Assembly (NCBI GenBank): GCA_037013685.1
Contig: CM072886.1
Span: 73,993,859 to 74,057,858 of the forward strand
Reading direction: 5' to 3'
Length of the DNA stretch: 64,000 bases
From: Acridotheres tristis
Taxonomy: Eukaryota; Chordata; Aves; Passeriformes; Sturnidae
Positions 37,143 through 50,124 of the stretch are shown piece by piece. A program made the position numbers and the translations under genes. Numbering within the stretch: the stretch's first letter is position 1; each line of letters starts with the position of its first letter. The notes under the pieces were generated by a model. It searched no databases and was not told where the DNA came from. It was given only the letters and a program-made list of their open reading frames with translations.

Positions 37143-37744
37143 ATAAACCAATGGTATTTTACTGTTCCTCACAGGTCCAGTGAAAGGTACATATTCTTCA
37201 CAAAGGCAAAGTTCTGTTTATTGATCCTATATATGTGTGGCAATAAGCATACTCTTCTCCATCTCCCTTGCTGTTATCTTGCCAAAATCCTTTCGGACAC
37301 CTCTTTGTGAGGTGCAACCCACTACAGCTACAAATGGATGTAAAGAGACCAGATCTGACACACTCTTCATCACCATCCATACCTCAAGCCTTATTTCACA
37401 TACCTTTTCTCTTTTTTCCCTCTACGCCTGTATAGTGCTTCCAAAGTGGCTGATATAAGTCATCAGGGTCACAGAACATGTGCATCAACTTCTTGAGACT
37501 TCAAGGTTTTCAAATAATCTGAACACCAGGAAGACTAAACCTTTTATTATATCTCATTTCCCCTTGAGCATTCCAACTTGGCAAAAAAAGAAATAAACAA
37601 ATCATTCTTTATTGTCTTCTTCCTGCAAGGATGGTAATAACTGCAAAGAGAAAAATATAACTTCAGGCAGCTACACTGCTGCTATGATAAATGAGTAATC
37701 TTTGCACATTTGCATCTACTTTCTTTAATATTTTTCACATACAG

Positions 37745-37881
37745 ATACTTCATGGATTGGAAGAATGATGTGGACAGCTACTTCACAATAGACGCTACTG
37801 AAGGAACCATTGCTACTAATGAATTACTGGACAGAGAAAGCACAGCACAATACAATTTCTCTATAATTGCAAGTAAAGTTA
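37745..37881 (+). CDS. CDH12: CDH12 coding exon, middle of EC4 (137 nt)
   Basis: The exon follows ttcacatacag and opens by completing the arginine codon split from the previous exon (AG|A). It encodes residues 148-192, starting [13 protein letters not shown], and ends one base into a serine codon before gtaagt. It carries the EC4 calcium motif LDRES (175-179) and an NFS glycosylation sequon at residue 184. The segment [19 protein letters not shown] is a signature I associate with CDH12. The length of 137 nt is the standard for this exon in type II cadherins. Confidence 0.94.
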
Positions 37882-40800
37882 GTAAGTATGACACAAACTG
37901 AATTAATATGCTAATATGGTGTTTTTCTCAGAATGTAATGCTCAGGTATAAATATAATGTGAAGAGTGCTTGAATTGCCAAGAGTTTATTTAAGAAGGTT
38001 CAATGAATATCATTTTCCCAGACTCGTGAGGACAATTATGATGTTCAAACAGCCTTGTTTAGTAAGTTTTTGCTGGCAGACCTGATGTAACCACAATTCC
38101 CTTAGAAGCTGAAAAACATTTTGTCAGCATGTTGAGCATGAGGATCTGTGTGGTGATTTCCAGTTCTGATTTCTGATTTTGTAAGTCACTTCATATGAAA
38201 TTAGGTTAGTTAAATAACAGATCTGTCAATGTGCTTTTTGAAGGCAGAAAAATGTAATGGGTCATTTGATACTTAGATAAAAAGTACACTAAAATTAAGT
38301 CAAGATCTAATGCCTTAAATGAACTAATCTTTGTGCTGCATCTCCCCTCTTGTCCCTTCTTGCTGCCCAAAATTTTATGCCTAACCCCTCCTGTGTGATT
38401 TGTGGTGGGATAATTTCATTTCTTGTCTTTGAGTCTTCTGCATAACCTTTTTTTCATTAGAAGTCCCTTCCCCATATATCATGTACCTGCAACATTTTTC
38501 ATTGCCATCCATGTGTGTGGCATGTTTCGTTCGTGGTCTTGTCAAACTGTAACTCTCATAGGTGTATCTCACATTTTGAACACAAGTTTTCTGGTCACTT
38601 AGCAGTTGTGCAAAGGCCACAGAATTCTTTTTGTTGACATCAACAGGCTATAGAAGAGGGTCTTGCTGTATTTCTTATTCATTCTATATTGTTTATGTGT
38701 CATAAAAGGCAAGTTTCTGTAGTAAAGAACATGTTTTCCTCAATGTATTTCTTAGCTGAATCTTTGAAAGTTAATACATCCTACTAACAGGAAGAGGGAG
38801 ATTTGGGAAGCAGAGATGATATATATTATTTCAGATTAAAAAAATCAAATTCTCAGTGGTAGTTATCTCAAAAAGAACCACGGGGTCACTCCTGGGTACC
38901 TGAAAATATTAAAAGAACACCAGTCAAATGAATACTTGAATTTTATCCATAGATTGAAAAAGACATGCATTAACAGAGAAGCCTAAACTGTCAGAAGTGG
39001 TTGAGTCCATGGAGATACAAGTGCAGTATATCTTCACATAAAATCCAGCACAACTGTAATTTGTTTCCAGAGAAACTGAAAGGCAGGCAGATGAAGAAAG
39101 AAGGTCTCATCATAGTCTATGTTTCAGTAAAGCTTAACTATTTAGACTTAGTAGTGGGCAAAGGACGTTTGAGATTTGTAATTTTTTTTCCTTCAGTAAG
39201 GAAACAGTTTTAGTAAAATTGATTTAAATCTGTCTATTATTCCCAAGAGTAATTAAAGTTGTATAAAACCCGGAAATTTATTTGTCCATGGGCATATATA
39301 TAAAACAGTATGATATTTAAGCAGAGCTGTAGCAAATAGTATATCTTTTGAAATCCCCATTTTTTTCAATTGCTATGTTAAGAATCTGCACCTAAAGCAT
39401 ATCTGTGCTTCATTTCAGCATATCCCAAAATATTTATACATTGACCATTATCTATAAAGGTAATAACAATTGCTATATCTCTACTATGCTAGTAACTGGC
39501 AAAATTTGGGAGGATTTGAGGTATAGTAACTGTCAAAACATTATGTGCAAGTGTCTGACTAAAAGTGTAAAAATAAAGGAGGAGGATTGAGAGATGACAC
39601 ACTGCACAAAAGGAAAAAATAATGGTTAGAGAGAAAAACAAAATTGAAAAGGATTGAGGGGAAATTGCTATATTTGAAGAACTATTGATAGGAAAAATTG
39701 CTGTCCAGTGCTGACATAGAAACTGAGACTGTCAGCCTTTATCACAGAAAAAACAGAGAAGTTCCTTGATATGTGCACGACTATGTAAAAAAGTGGGCCA
39801 GTATTGAAATTAGATGCATAAACCATCTTCAGAAAGGAACAGACAGTATTGTTCTTGAAGTATTTTCATTTCCGCATGACCGTATCGCTCTAGAAGGACA
39901 TATATATATATTATCTCCTTATAAAATAAGAATAAATAAGTAGACTTATAAGTAGCAGCAATCAGATTATGTTATTAAAAAACTTTATTGCTATTTTTTT
40001 TTCTTATTGTGAGAGAATAGCAACAACACCTCCCACACTTTTTAGGTACATCCTAATGATCACTCTGTAAATGACCTTTTCTTGAATTGTCCCTGAATGG
40101 AGATGTTTTTAAGCAGGAGGTGGATGATTGTTCTGCAGACATCCTGATGATGTGAGAGATATGAAGGCAGCTGAATGCAGAACACGCCTAACCCATTCAT
40201 AGAAATAAAGTTCCGTTTTTATATAGAACAAAGTGCATGACCAGGTGGGGGATATTTCAGATTCACATTGTTTTCCCCCATTTCAGTTCTCAATTCCTCT
40301 GTACTTCTTTTCATTACCTGACTACATTTCATTGTAGCTTGTTGTTTTATTTTCTAATTCTTAGGATAAATCAACACCCTAGTAGCCTGCATGGTTGCTG
40401 TTTATGGACATTTTTGATGCCACAGAGCCTATCCAAATTAATAAATTAAACATGGCTCTCATTCATTTCAAGCACAAAGGCCATCTGGCATGAAGTAGAT
40501 TATTTCTATGCCTTCTTATCTTCCAGAGTCACCACATGTGAATCAATCCTCTAAGAGCAGTCCCTGCCCTTACTAATTCCCAGCACATGCACGTGAATTG
40601 TCCACAAGATCACTGGTTGCTCCAGGTCAAAACTGTACCAAGAGTGCCATAAGAGCATAGTGGCATAAAAGAATCACGGTCGAGTGTTCAAAATTCCTAC
40701 ATATGCTGCCTAATTACCTGGCGTGGAAGTGGTTTTCTCCACTTTACAAAGGAGAATATAGATAAAATGCATAAGAGCTTACTTCTGCTTTCCTGTCCTG

Positions 40801-43019
40801 AAGGCATAATTTAACAGTAAAAATAAAGTAATAAATCCTTCCTGTCCAAACCGTCTTTCCAACTCACCTATGCCTAGGCCAGAATTTTGAGAATATTAAA
40901 GAAACCTCACCTTAAATCTCAAGATGGAGTTGATCTTCTGCATACCATAACTGAAATTAAGGAATCAGCAGTTCTCCTCAATAGCCAGTATCTATTTTCT
41001 CAGATACCTTGGATTTTCACAAGTCCATTGTTCAAAGAATGTTGCATGTTTTCTATTGCTGTAATAGCTTTGAACCCTTAAGATGTTGACAAATTATGGT
41101 AATCAAGCAAAATAAGGAAGCAGAATCGCCACTGTCTTACAGACAGGAAAAAACAAGGGAAGATGAAGTCAACTATTTAATTAAGTTGATAAAATAAATT
41201 AATAAAGCTAATTAACTTTCCTATGTTTTCCAGGCAGAATTGAAAACTGAAATCAGTTCCTTAATTTCTAGGCTCATGATTTAACCATTTTGTCTTCTCA
41301 TCTGTGTAATCTGGGTTTAAAAGGCATAAGCAGAAGCTTTTAGTGACTCACTCGCTAATACCAGCATGTACATCACTAATGTGTTCACAGGGTTCATAAA
41401 GACTTGATTTTGAGAGAAACAACAACCAAAAACTAGACAAAATTGAGGTCAAATCTGCAAAGTAGTATTTTAAATGCAATTCTTTATGCTGGTTCACATC
41501 AAGTATTACAGGTCTTTGGTATTATATATAAATTCAAAGCTGTACACAATCTTCTTGCAGTCATCATTTATATAGACAAGTAGCTAAAGTGATGTCAGTG
41601 CAAACCAGAAAGAAAATCATATAAACAAAATAAAAAACTGAAATGAGTTCATCTTAGGCTCTGGTAATTCTGTTTACTTTCATATCTGACTTTTCCAGAC
41701 CATTTATGCAAGGCAAAATTATAGTTTGTGGAATAAAAGATTTTAGGCCTCTAATATATCTTTCAAAGAACACAGAGAATAAATCAGATACATCAGTGAG
41801 AAATAAATGTAAGAAGTATACTCATATTCATGTATCTTTCCAGAGCATGCTCTTCTATTGTGATTTAGAGGGAGAAAAAATGTCAAATCCTTTAGGTAAT
41901 TTTAAAAATATAGGTCACATACAATCTGAACAGTTGGAAAAAATCAGAAAAAAGTCATTTAAACAAGCAACTTCACAAAAATATGACCTAAAAGACTTCT
42001 TAAAGAAACTGACATGTCTAACACAAATTATCAAAATCACCTGATAGTTCCATGATGCATACATTTTGAATACATTCACTGTTTTATTGGAAAGGCATTG
42101 GGAACATATTCCTAAAAGGAAATTAAATTCTATGCCTGTATTTTGGTGGTGATTCATTAATCTCTAATCTATTTGAAAAATGTCTCCTGATCCCCTGTTT
42201 CTCAGTGTTGTACCATAAAATGAAGGTACACACACAAATACATCTAAAGCAAAACCTGAGTTACTCCATGTGAGTTGATGTGTCTTTTCAGTGAGTGCTG
42301 CTAGGAGGGGAGTTTTAGGTCAGATTGTTTCTCCCAGTCGCTGTGTGAGTTTGACCTGTTCAGGGATTTTCTGATCTCTTTATAGAGGTCTCGCCCTCTA
42401 CTGAATAAAATAACTTCTTAGTATTTCTCTTTTTTATTTCCTATTATAAAAAGGAACTTATTCAATTGTGATCTAGATTTCTTCCAGCTCTTCAGGCACC
42501 TAAAGAATGAGTATCTAATTCCTAGCTACTAGACCAAACTGTATTTTCTGTACTGCACAATGCCTTTCTCCACAGAGACGTTCTGCAGGTAGGGGTGATG
42601 CTCAATTGGAAATTAATGAAAATTCAAATAGTTGTCGTCATATATTTTCTCTATTAAATATTAAGTATTTCTCTATTAAATTCATAGGTAGGGCTACAAA
42701 TTTGTGATCAGGGCAGTGCATTTTTGTTGTCTTCTTAATTCCAAACGGTGTTTATAGCATGCCCAGTTTATATACTACTTGTAAATAGGTAAAACAAAGT
42801 TCATCTTGCAGCTACTACTATGTAACTAGGAAATCATTGGGGGAATATCTTTGGTTTTGACAGAGGTCTCCTGAAACTACTACTGCATTTAATAGTTCCT
42901 AAGAATAAAGAAGGAATCATGCAAATTTTCTACACTGACAATATGAAAAGACTTTGCTCCTTGCTGTGTTGGTCATAAAGAAAAGAAATGCCAAGGATTA
43001 TACAAACTGCAAAGCAAGT

Positions 43020-43548
43020 GCCCAACCCAAATAATTTGAAGGGTCCATTGAGGGCTGTGAAGATGATCAGAAGGCTGGAGCATGTCTCGTATGAAGACAG
43101 GCTGAGACAATTGAGCTTTTACAGCCTGGAGAAAAAAATGCTCTGGAATGACCTAATTGTGGCCTTCCAGTACTTGAAGGGAGCTTACAAGAGAACTGGA
43201 CTTTTGAAAGCAGCATATAGTGACAGGACAAGGGGGAATGGATTCAAACTGAAGGAGAGTAGATTTGGATTGGAAATGAGGCAGAAATTCTTTACAGTGA
43301 GGGTGCTGAGGCACTGGCACAGGTTGCCCAGAGCAGTTGTGCATGCCTCATCCCTGGAAGTGTTCAAGACAAAGTTGGAAGGGACTTTGAGCAATCTGGT
43401 CTAGTGGAAGGTGTCTCTGCATCTGTCAGGGAGCTTGGAACTAGATGATCTTTAAAGTTCCTTCCCACCCAAGCCATTCTATGATTCTATGATTCTATGA
43501 TTCTATGATTCTATGATTCTATGATTCTATGATTCTATGATTCTATGA
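43020..43548 (+). mobile_element. CR1 LINE 3' end with ORF2 C-terminus and tail
   Basis: A single open frame of 138 codons (42988-43404) contains the C-terminal part of CR1 ORF2, with MIRRLEHVSYEDRLRQL, YSLEKKM, SDRTRGNGFKLKE and FTVRVLRHWHRLPRAVV. It is followed by the 3' UTR and an expanded ATTCTATG tail. The frame is intact to its natural stop, so this copy is less decayed than the others here. It is strongly 5'-truncated and lacks endonuclease and most of the reverse transcriptase. It is not a host gene. Confidence 0.88.
43476..43547 (+). repeat. Nine tandem ATTCTATG units, CR1 3' tail
   Basis: Nine perfect copies of the 8-mer ATTCTATG occupy 72 bp. CR1 elements usually end in two to four copies, so this tail has expanded as a microsatellite. 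Confidence 0.93.
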
Positions 43549-44248
43549 TTTATTCCTGAAGATTCAAGACAACTCCTCTTGTACTTAAACATGGTCCTAT
43601 GTTGTCATTCTCCACCACCCCGATTTGTAACATAGATTTTTTTCAGTAGTTAACTGTTTCTGCCACTCATCTTAAGTGAAAAAGGATAAAATAATTATAC
43701 TTTTGACTCACCAGCTATGCTACTTTTCACATATTTGCTATTTTGCAGGAGGTTCCAGCAAAAAGTAAAAGAGAACATTATCTGCTTTGTATTAACTAGT
43801 GTCTCTGCTTTGTCAGTCATTGAATTTTCAAGTAAATTTGTTTATAAAATGCATTTAGTGACTGATGAAGATTATCTATAAAGAAAAGACAGTAGCAGAA
43901 AACATGGTGTATACTGTTGTTTAACATTTCTTTTGCACAAAAGTATTTGCTGCCTGCAGACCCTTTTGTAGTTAAAGAAATACTTTTCACAGCATAGCCA
44001 AATAGTTGAATGCTAGCTGTGCATATTTCACGGCTATACTTAACGCCGACTTTGTATGGCTTTCAGCACAATTTTGTTTTTTTTCATATCTTGCTCTGTT
44101 TCTCCGTCCTCTAAATTGGTATGCTATGCTTGCCTCCTTAATATCTTGAAATTCAAACAATGGCTAGGCAATAAATATCGATTTTCTGCATTTAGTTGTG
44201 GAAAACAGAATTTAATTTTAATCATTGGAAGTGTTTTCCACAGGCTTT

Positions 44249-44277
44249 ATGAAAAGTGTTCTCAGAACACTTTTCAT
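44249..44277. repeat. Perfect 29-bp palindrome
   Basis: The left arm ATGAAAAGTGTTCT (44249-44262) is the exact reverse complement of 44264-44277, around a single central C. The inner part is TGTTCT-C-AGAACA, which is two steroid-receptor half-sites in everted order. It lies 271 bp before the next CDH12 exon. The function is unknown. Confidence 0.8.
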
Positions 44278-44548
44278 CCTTAATAACAGGTACAACTTCA
44301 CTTTTTTTTTTCCATTTATGCTCTGATAAACATAATCAAGCTTTTTGATTCCTTAACCCATGAAAAGTAATGGATCAAAGTCTGATATAAATTGATAAGC
44401 TGGTTATGTTTTTTTCTTAGTTCAAGTCAGAAATAAATGGAAGTCAAGGGCTTTTGCGAGTCACAGTATTGAGATCACAGGTTTATGATAGCTTATGAGA
44501 CTGGTGATGACAACAAACATAACGCTTTTCTTCTAAAATTATTTGTAG

Positions 44549-44670
44549 GCAACCCACTATTAACCAGCAAAGTCAATGTTATAATAAATGTTTTGGATGT
44601 CAACGAGTTTCCTCCTGAAATTTCAGTTCCATATGAGACATCTGTATGTGAAAATGCCAAGCCAGGACAG
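44549..44670 (+). CDS. CDH12: CDH12 coding exon, EC4 end and EC5 start (122 nt)
   Basis: The exon begins after tttgtag with GC, completing a serine codon (A|GC), and ends in phase 0 before gtattt. It encodes residues 194-233, starting [14 protein letters not shown]. The EC4-EC5 linker DVNEFPPEI (209-217) replaces the usual DxNDNAP form, a feature I recall for CDH12. EC5 begins with [15 protein letters not shown], including the conserved EC5 cysteine at 226. The length of 122 nt matches the family. Confidence 0.94.
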
Positions 44671-45269
44671 GTATTTCAAATTTGTAATACTTGATCTTTT
44701 GCTTTTTCTTTCCTTGTTATTTATAGCAGTAGAAATTTCTGGGTTTAAAAATTACATCATCGTCAGAATTCTTCTGTAAACAAAATGTCTGTGTTGGAAA
44801 TACATATTGAAATTCTGTTTGTTGACTTTTAAGGTCTATTTAGAGCCTATTTTTTTTATTATTTTCTCCAATTATATGGACCTGAGCCACCATTTACTGT
44901 GCATTTTATAGCTATGAGAGGAGAAAGAATCCCTTTCTTAAAGGGTTGTAACTGTGACAGAAGTAGCAGCAGATAAAGTGAAGCATAACCATGCAACTGA
45001 AAGCCATCGCTAGCATTTTAATATAAACAATAGATATTAAATACGGTAAATCTTTCTGATTTTCATCAGATATATCAAAGCAAGACCTTCTCTGAGTTCT
45101 CTGGTGGTTATAGAATTCAGAGTTGCCTCCAATGTCCAGGGTATTGTGGGAACGACAGTAATCCAGCAAAATTTCACTTTCAACAGTTTCATTTGATGTT
45201 CACTTTGCACTTCTACAAACCTGCTTATTTTAGAAGAGTGAACTGACTTCAGAATTAATCTGGTTTCAG
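44671..45269 (+). other. CDH12: Short CDH12 intron, 599 bp
   Basis: This is the only sub-kilobase intron in the window, from CAG|gtattt to ctggtttcag|GTG. It is AT-rich, and I see no repeat or regulatory element in it. Confidence 0.9.
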
Positions 45270-45387
45270 GTGATACAGACCATCACTGCAGCAGATAAAG
45301 ATTTGTCACCAGCTGGGCAAAGGTTTTCCTTCAAACTCTCATCTGAGGCTTCCAACAAACCAAACTTCACAGTCCATGACTACAGAA
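45270..45387 (+). CDS. CDH12: CDH12 coding exon, EC5 (118 nt)
   Basis: It begins in phase 0 after ctggtttcag and ends one base into an asparagine codon before gtaagt. It encodes residues 234-272, starting [17 protein letters not shown]. The ADKD segment is the EC5 equivalent of the DxD calcium site. An NFT glycosylation sequon falls at residue 265. The length of 118 nt matches the family. The exon is followed by an in-frame intron read-through in the genomic frame, which is not expected to be used. Confidence 0.93.
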
Positions 45388-48300
45388 GTAAGTTGGTTAC
45401 CCACATCTCTCTTTCAGAGCAGCAGACTGTAGTTACAATGACAAAAATGTTTACTTTCAATTACAGTTGTGTCTACAGAGCTAACATTTTTCTTTGACAT
45501 TTCTAATTGCTAAACTCTCTAGGATTTATATTAATATAAATTCAGGTCTTGCACCTTTTCTTATTTTTAGGGACAGGAATTGTCAGAACACCAAAGGCTG
45601 AGATTTCCCTACAGGCCTTCAAAAACCCTGCTACCTGTTTTATTTTCTTCCTTTTATCATTCAGTATCACAGGAAGAATCCATATGCCAATGCAGGTATA
45701 CCTTTAAACAAGGCACTATTGCTGTCTTGTTTAAATACTATGACTTTGCTAACCATTTCAAAGTACCCAGATATTGTGCTTTCTTGAGGATACATAGTCC
45801 TGAAGAAGAGTGAGTTCTAAATATGGACAGTGCTGCTGAAGTACAACACCCTTGGAGATTTATATAACTGACATCCCTGATTTTTCTTCGAATTTTTTGT
45901 CATAACTGAAAATCTTTTTGTTTTCCTTATTAACTTTAACTCTCTTGTTAGATGGCAAAGAAAAAAACAAGACAAAAAAATTGGTCTTGTTTTCTACTGT
46001 AAGCATCTTCAAGGATGTAGTCTTATGAACAGACACAGCTAAAACAAAATAAACTGCAGTAAATTTTCACCACTAACTACTTTAATCAAATAAAAGAGAA
46101 AGAAGTATTTGAACTATTAGATGACCTTTAAATTACTGTGATAAGTTTTTAATATAAAAGGACTTATATTTCAAAGAAAGAATACCTAAAGCCATCTAAC
46201 AAAGATCAAAAACATTCATCTGTGCAGGTCATAAGTATGACTATCTAAAGAAGTATATAATTCTTAATTTTTAAAATTGCTGTTTTCAATTTAAATCTGA
46301 GTTACATCTGTTATAAGGTAAAGGTTTCTTTCTTGTAAATTAAGTGACCCAAGCCCTTAAAAGAACTAGAAATTAATAATACACCAAATGAAATAAAATT
46401 GCGAAAGCTTTTTTTAAAAATATATTTAAAATATGTATATGGCCCAGATAATTTTTGAAGCCATGTACTATTGATATTGTTATGTAATAGAAAACTAAAG
46501 CCAACAACATAAGCTAACAACTATTAATCCTGAAGAAACTTCAGGAAGAAATAAATCAGGAAAAAAAAAAAACCAACTGTGCTTCTTTTCTCTTTATGTA
46601 TAGCTCTCCTGTGAAGCTGATACAATGAAAATGGTTTATTCCCAAACTTAATAGATACTTTTATCTTTGTGTGCCATAGATAGATTATGAGATTGAACAG
46701 ATGAGCAAGAAACTTCACTTAAGGATTTGTAATTAGAGAATATAGTGAGACTATGCATAACATTGTAGACATGAATTATAGTGTCTCATAAAACCAAAAC
46801 TATGTAGATACAAAGCATTTTATCAAAGGGCATTCAAACAGTTTTCTTGAGACAGACAGCTCAATGAATCTGAAGGATGACTTTACAACAGATCTAAGTT
46901 CCCTTACTTCTGTTTTTGAAGTATAGGGTATTACTCTACTCTGGAACATATTTCAAAGCCCATATAAGTAGAATCTTCACAATTATATAGTCTTAGAACA
47001 TAAATACTATGTATTTCTAAATACCTTTAATTTTTTTTAACATTTCTTTAAAATAAGAAGTTCAATTTTTTTTTCCTTGTGTGTTTCCTAAAAGATCCTT
47101 TAATTTCACTGAGGTTGGGGGGTTTTTTTGGTGGGCTTTTTTTGCCTTTTTTTGTTTTTGTTTTTGTTTCTGTTTCTGTTTTTGGTTTTGTTTCTTTTTT
47201 TGTTTTCTTTTTGTTTGTTTTTTGGCTTTTGGTTTGTTTTTTGTTTTTTTTAAATTTTTTGTTGTTGTTTCTTTGCTTGTTTGTTTTTCTTTTTATGTTG
47301 TGGTTGGTTGGTTGGTTGGTTGTTGTTTTGGTTTTTTTTTGTTTTTTTCATAATTACAGACTTCTGCTTTAAATAGAAGTTCTTCTCATGCAATTTTAAT
47401 AGATTTAATTAATCAAAAGAATCTTTAAACTTATTAAGTCTATACAGTAATTACAGCTTTAGTAAAGTGTGCTTCACATATGAGTTTGGTGAGGAAATTG
47501 TTCAAATATTAGTAGATAATTAAATTTCCCTGTTTAAACCAGTAATGTTGACACTGAGATGACTTTGGATCTGTGATCTGTTAATGAAGCTTCACTACTG
47601 TATATAAACAAGTGCAATATTACATTAAAAAGTGGAAACCTCCAATATATAAACTTTTAAAAGTATTTATAAAGAATTTGAAAAAAAAGAAAGAAAAATA
47701 AAAAAATAAGCATACTATTTGTTACAATGTAAGGAACAAAAAAACCCACAAAAACCTTTTTCATTATCAACAATTTGCAGAGATATTAGAAAATCTATTC
47801 AAACAAAAATACTGTCTTGCAATATCTTCTGCCTTTTCTTTGCCAAAAAGGTGAAGGAAGGTCTATTCTGTGCACAATTTAGAGGTCTAATAACACAACC
47901 TTATTTTCACTACAGAAACCTTTTAAAAACAAGTACCATTTTCTTTTAAGTTAGAAATTGTGTTGGTAACAAGCAGGTACTTTCTAAAAGAATTTTTGTT
48001 TTCCATTTTTTGGAGACACAGTGTTCACTGTGGTACAATTAATGCTTTTACAAGTAAAGGTGGCGTTTAAAATTATTAAATAAATCAGGAAGCCTTAATC
48101 CCGTGCTATTCTATATAACTGAAAATCATGGGTGGTCTGATAATTCAGCAAGTATAACATTCTTGTGCTTCACCCAAGAGAAGCCCAGCCCCATACTTCA
48201 GAATATAACTTAACAAGGACTGGAGAGAGACAGAAGCTCAGGGTTGCCTTTCAGCAGAACTGAGATCAATCCACCATGTTAATAGAAGTGATACCCTGGC

Positions 48301-49872
48301 AGAGCTGTCCTGCTTCCAAAGGGACTGCAGATCTCCCTCCTCCTGCTTTGCTAGCTTCACTCTGCTCTCTAGAGGGCAACTTCCATGTGGAATACACTCC
48401 AGTGCTCATGTAAGATTTCATTTTCTTACACATATCCTATAAATTAATTTATTGCCAAGAGACTGAAGAACCAGAAACTATCTCAGCTTCTCTAGGGTCT
48501 CCTGCCTGTGTTTGTATTATCAAAAGAACTTTTAACAATTGAAAACGGTCATAAAAGAGCAAGAAAAAGTGTTCAAAATCAAAGAGTTAAGAGGTTGATC
48601 TGATTGATTCTCCTCAAAGGAGGGTGAAAAGTCATTTAGTTGCATTGTAAGCTATTAAAGTCATCTTCAGTGTTTCAATTAGAAGAAAAAAATAAAAGCA
48701 TATAAATAATTCTAGTAATAGAAATATGGAAAAATAATAGAAATAAGGTTAAATGGAATGTCTTCAAATTAGTTCTTAAACTTTTTATACAGTGCAGGTG
48801 ATTAATCATAGAGAGAAATAAAAAACTGAGGATGGAAACTGGTTTGATTCACACTATTCTAAAACATTTTTCCTTTTCAAAACTAAGTGTAACTGGACTT
48901 GACCTGTCCATAATTGAGTTCAATAAAAAGGAGGTGTCTGAAGCATTTGTTTTAGCTATGTGCCTTCTCAATAGTGTCTAATCATAACATATTTAATTTT
49001 GGATATTTAGGGTTCCTTCTGATTGTCCTTAATCAGAACTCCATACCAGTATTTGAGTGTGAAATTCCTTCTACCTCATAACAAACTTCCAAGGCATGAA
49101 AACTATCATGTGACATCTCATAAAAAAATATAATAAGGAATATGGGTGAGATGGAAAAATGGTAATTGCAGCAGGTTATTTTCATTTAATTCTATCATCT
49201 CATTAATTCCCTGCCAAATTAATTTTGGTTCTGCTTTTAATGTAATTCTTTTAATCTTTATATCATTTCCTTTCTACTTTGTTTGATTCAGGAAAATCAG
49301 CAGTAACTAACTGGGAAGAAATTACAAAGTCTAGAAGTGGACTAATCAGTATTGACTAGTACTAATTTTCAAGTATTCAGTTAATTTCTCTAGCTATTTT
49401 TAATGGGGCAGGAAAGCTAAAATGACTGCATATTGTCCAGGTATATTACTTTGTATTTTAAAGGAAATTAATTTATTGAAAGAGACGTGATTCTAAATTC
49501 ATATGCAATCAAAATAATTTGGACCACAGGCTTGGGATGTAAGGAGATCAGGAGAAAAAAAACTGAAAAGTTTTCAGAATCATACTTGTAATGTTTTGAT
49601 TGGGGCTTTTTTAGTTATTTTTATCTTCTTTGAAATTTCAGCTGTTAAAAGGTTTACAAGAAAAGGAATATTGTTTAATGCTCTGCTAAAGAAAATGTTG
49701 TATCAGTCAGAATTCAATACCTTCTGTAATGGCAAAGCAAGGCAATTACATAGTGCATGCCATTCACCGAGTTTCAAATATGAAATACTAGTCTAATACT
49801 GAAGGTGGTACAAGCTACAGTATGCAATGAAGTACACATTAAAAATCTGCTAATGGCTGTCATGTTTTACAG
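45388..49872 (+). other. CDH12: CDH12 intron of 4.5 kb within EC5
   Basis: It runs from A|gtaagt to atgttttacag|AC. It is AT-rich and unassigned except for the large GT-rich tract at 47.1-47.35 kb. No element with termini was recognised. Open frames are short and without domain signal. Confidence 0.85.
47115..47348. repeat. T/G-rich low-complexity tract
   Basis: About 230 bp of GTTTT, GTTTC, TTTTTG and GGTT units, with a GGTT run near 47302-47320. Two overlapping frames of 90-97 codons encode only F, V, L, C, G and W, forced by the composition. Confidence 0.85.
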
Positions 49873-50124
49873 ACAACACAGCTGGGATTGAAACCAGGAG
49901 GAATGGCTACAGCAGAAGGCAGCAAGAGCTGTACTTTCTTCCAGTAGTAATAGAAGACAGCAGTTACCCTGTCCAGAGCAGCACAAACACTTTGACTATC
50001 CGTGTTTGCAGATGTGATTCTGATGGCACCATCCAGTCCTGCAACGTGGAAGCAATCTTCTTACCAGTTGGCCTCAGCACAGGAGCTCTGATTGCAATCT
50101 TGTTGTGTATTGTTATACTTCTAG
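49873..50124 (+). CDS. CDH12: CDH12 coding exon, EC5 end and first half of the TM helix (252 nt)
   Basis: The exon follows tgttttacag with AC, completing an asparagine codon, and ends one base into a valine codon before gttagt. It encodes residues 274-356, starting [17 protein letters not shown]. An NNT glycosylation sequon is centred on residue 273-275. The paired cysteines of membrane-proximal EC5, [12 protein letters not shown] (318-329), are all present. [17 protein letters not shown] begins the transmembrane helix, which continues in the next exon. The length of 252 nt is the family standard. Confidence 0.94.

Larger units (their letters stand above)
16670..37744 (+). other. CDH12: CDH12 intron of 21 kb within EC4
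   Basis: This is the largest intron in the window, from AG|gtaaga to ttcacatacag|ATAC. It contains a putative antisense LTR (16.96-17.51 kb), an antisense endogenous-retrovirus remnant (18.86-21.82 kb), a CR1 3' end (26.68-27.19 kb), an AT tract (31.35 kb) and an unassigned GC-richer block (33.87-34.26 kb). Stretches 21.9-26.6, 27.2-31.3, 31.45-33.8 and 34.3-37.7 kb are AT-rich with only short chance frames. The pyrimidine-rich 24.2-24.9 kb part and the mixed 31.57-31.81 kb part may be old repeats, but I cannot name them. Confidence 0.8.
37882..44548 (+). other. CDH12: CDH12 intron of 6.7 kb within EC4
   Basis: It runs from A|gtaagt to ttatttgtag|GC. It contains a CR1 3' end with an expanded tail (43.02-43.55 kb) and a perfect 29-bp palindrome at 44249-44277. 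The remainder is AT-rich and unassigned. A stretch near 40.09-40.16 kb is faintly CR1-like but too short to call. Frames such as 41706-42044 (112 codons) have no recognisable domain. Confidence 0.8.

Noticed and set aside
42988..43404. Intact 138-codon frame as a possible host gene
   Set aside because: It carries CR1 ORF2 C-terminal motifs and runs into a CR1 3' UTR and ATTCTATG tail.
47079..47372. Hydrophobic 90-97 codon frames that look like membrane proteins
   Set aside because: They are forced by the T/G low-complexity tract; residues are almost only F, V, L, C, G and W.
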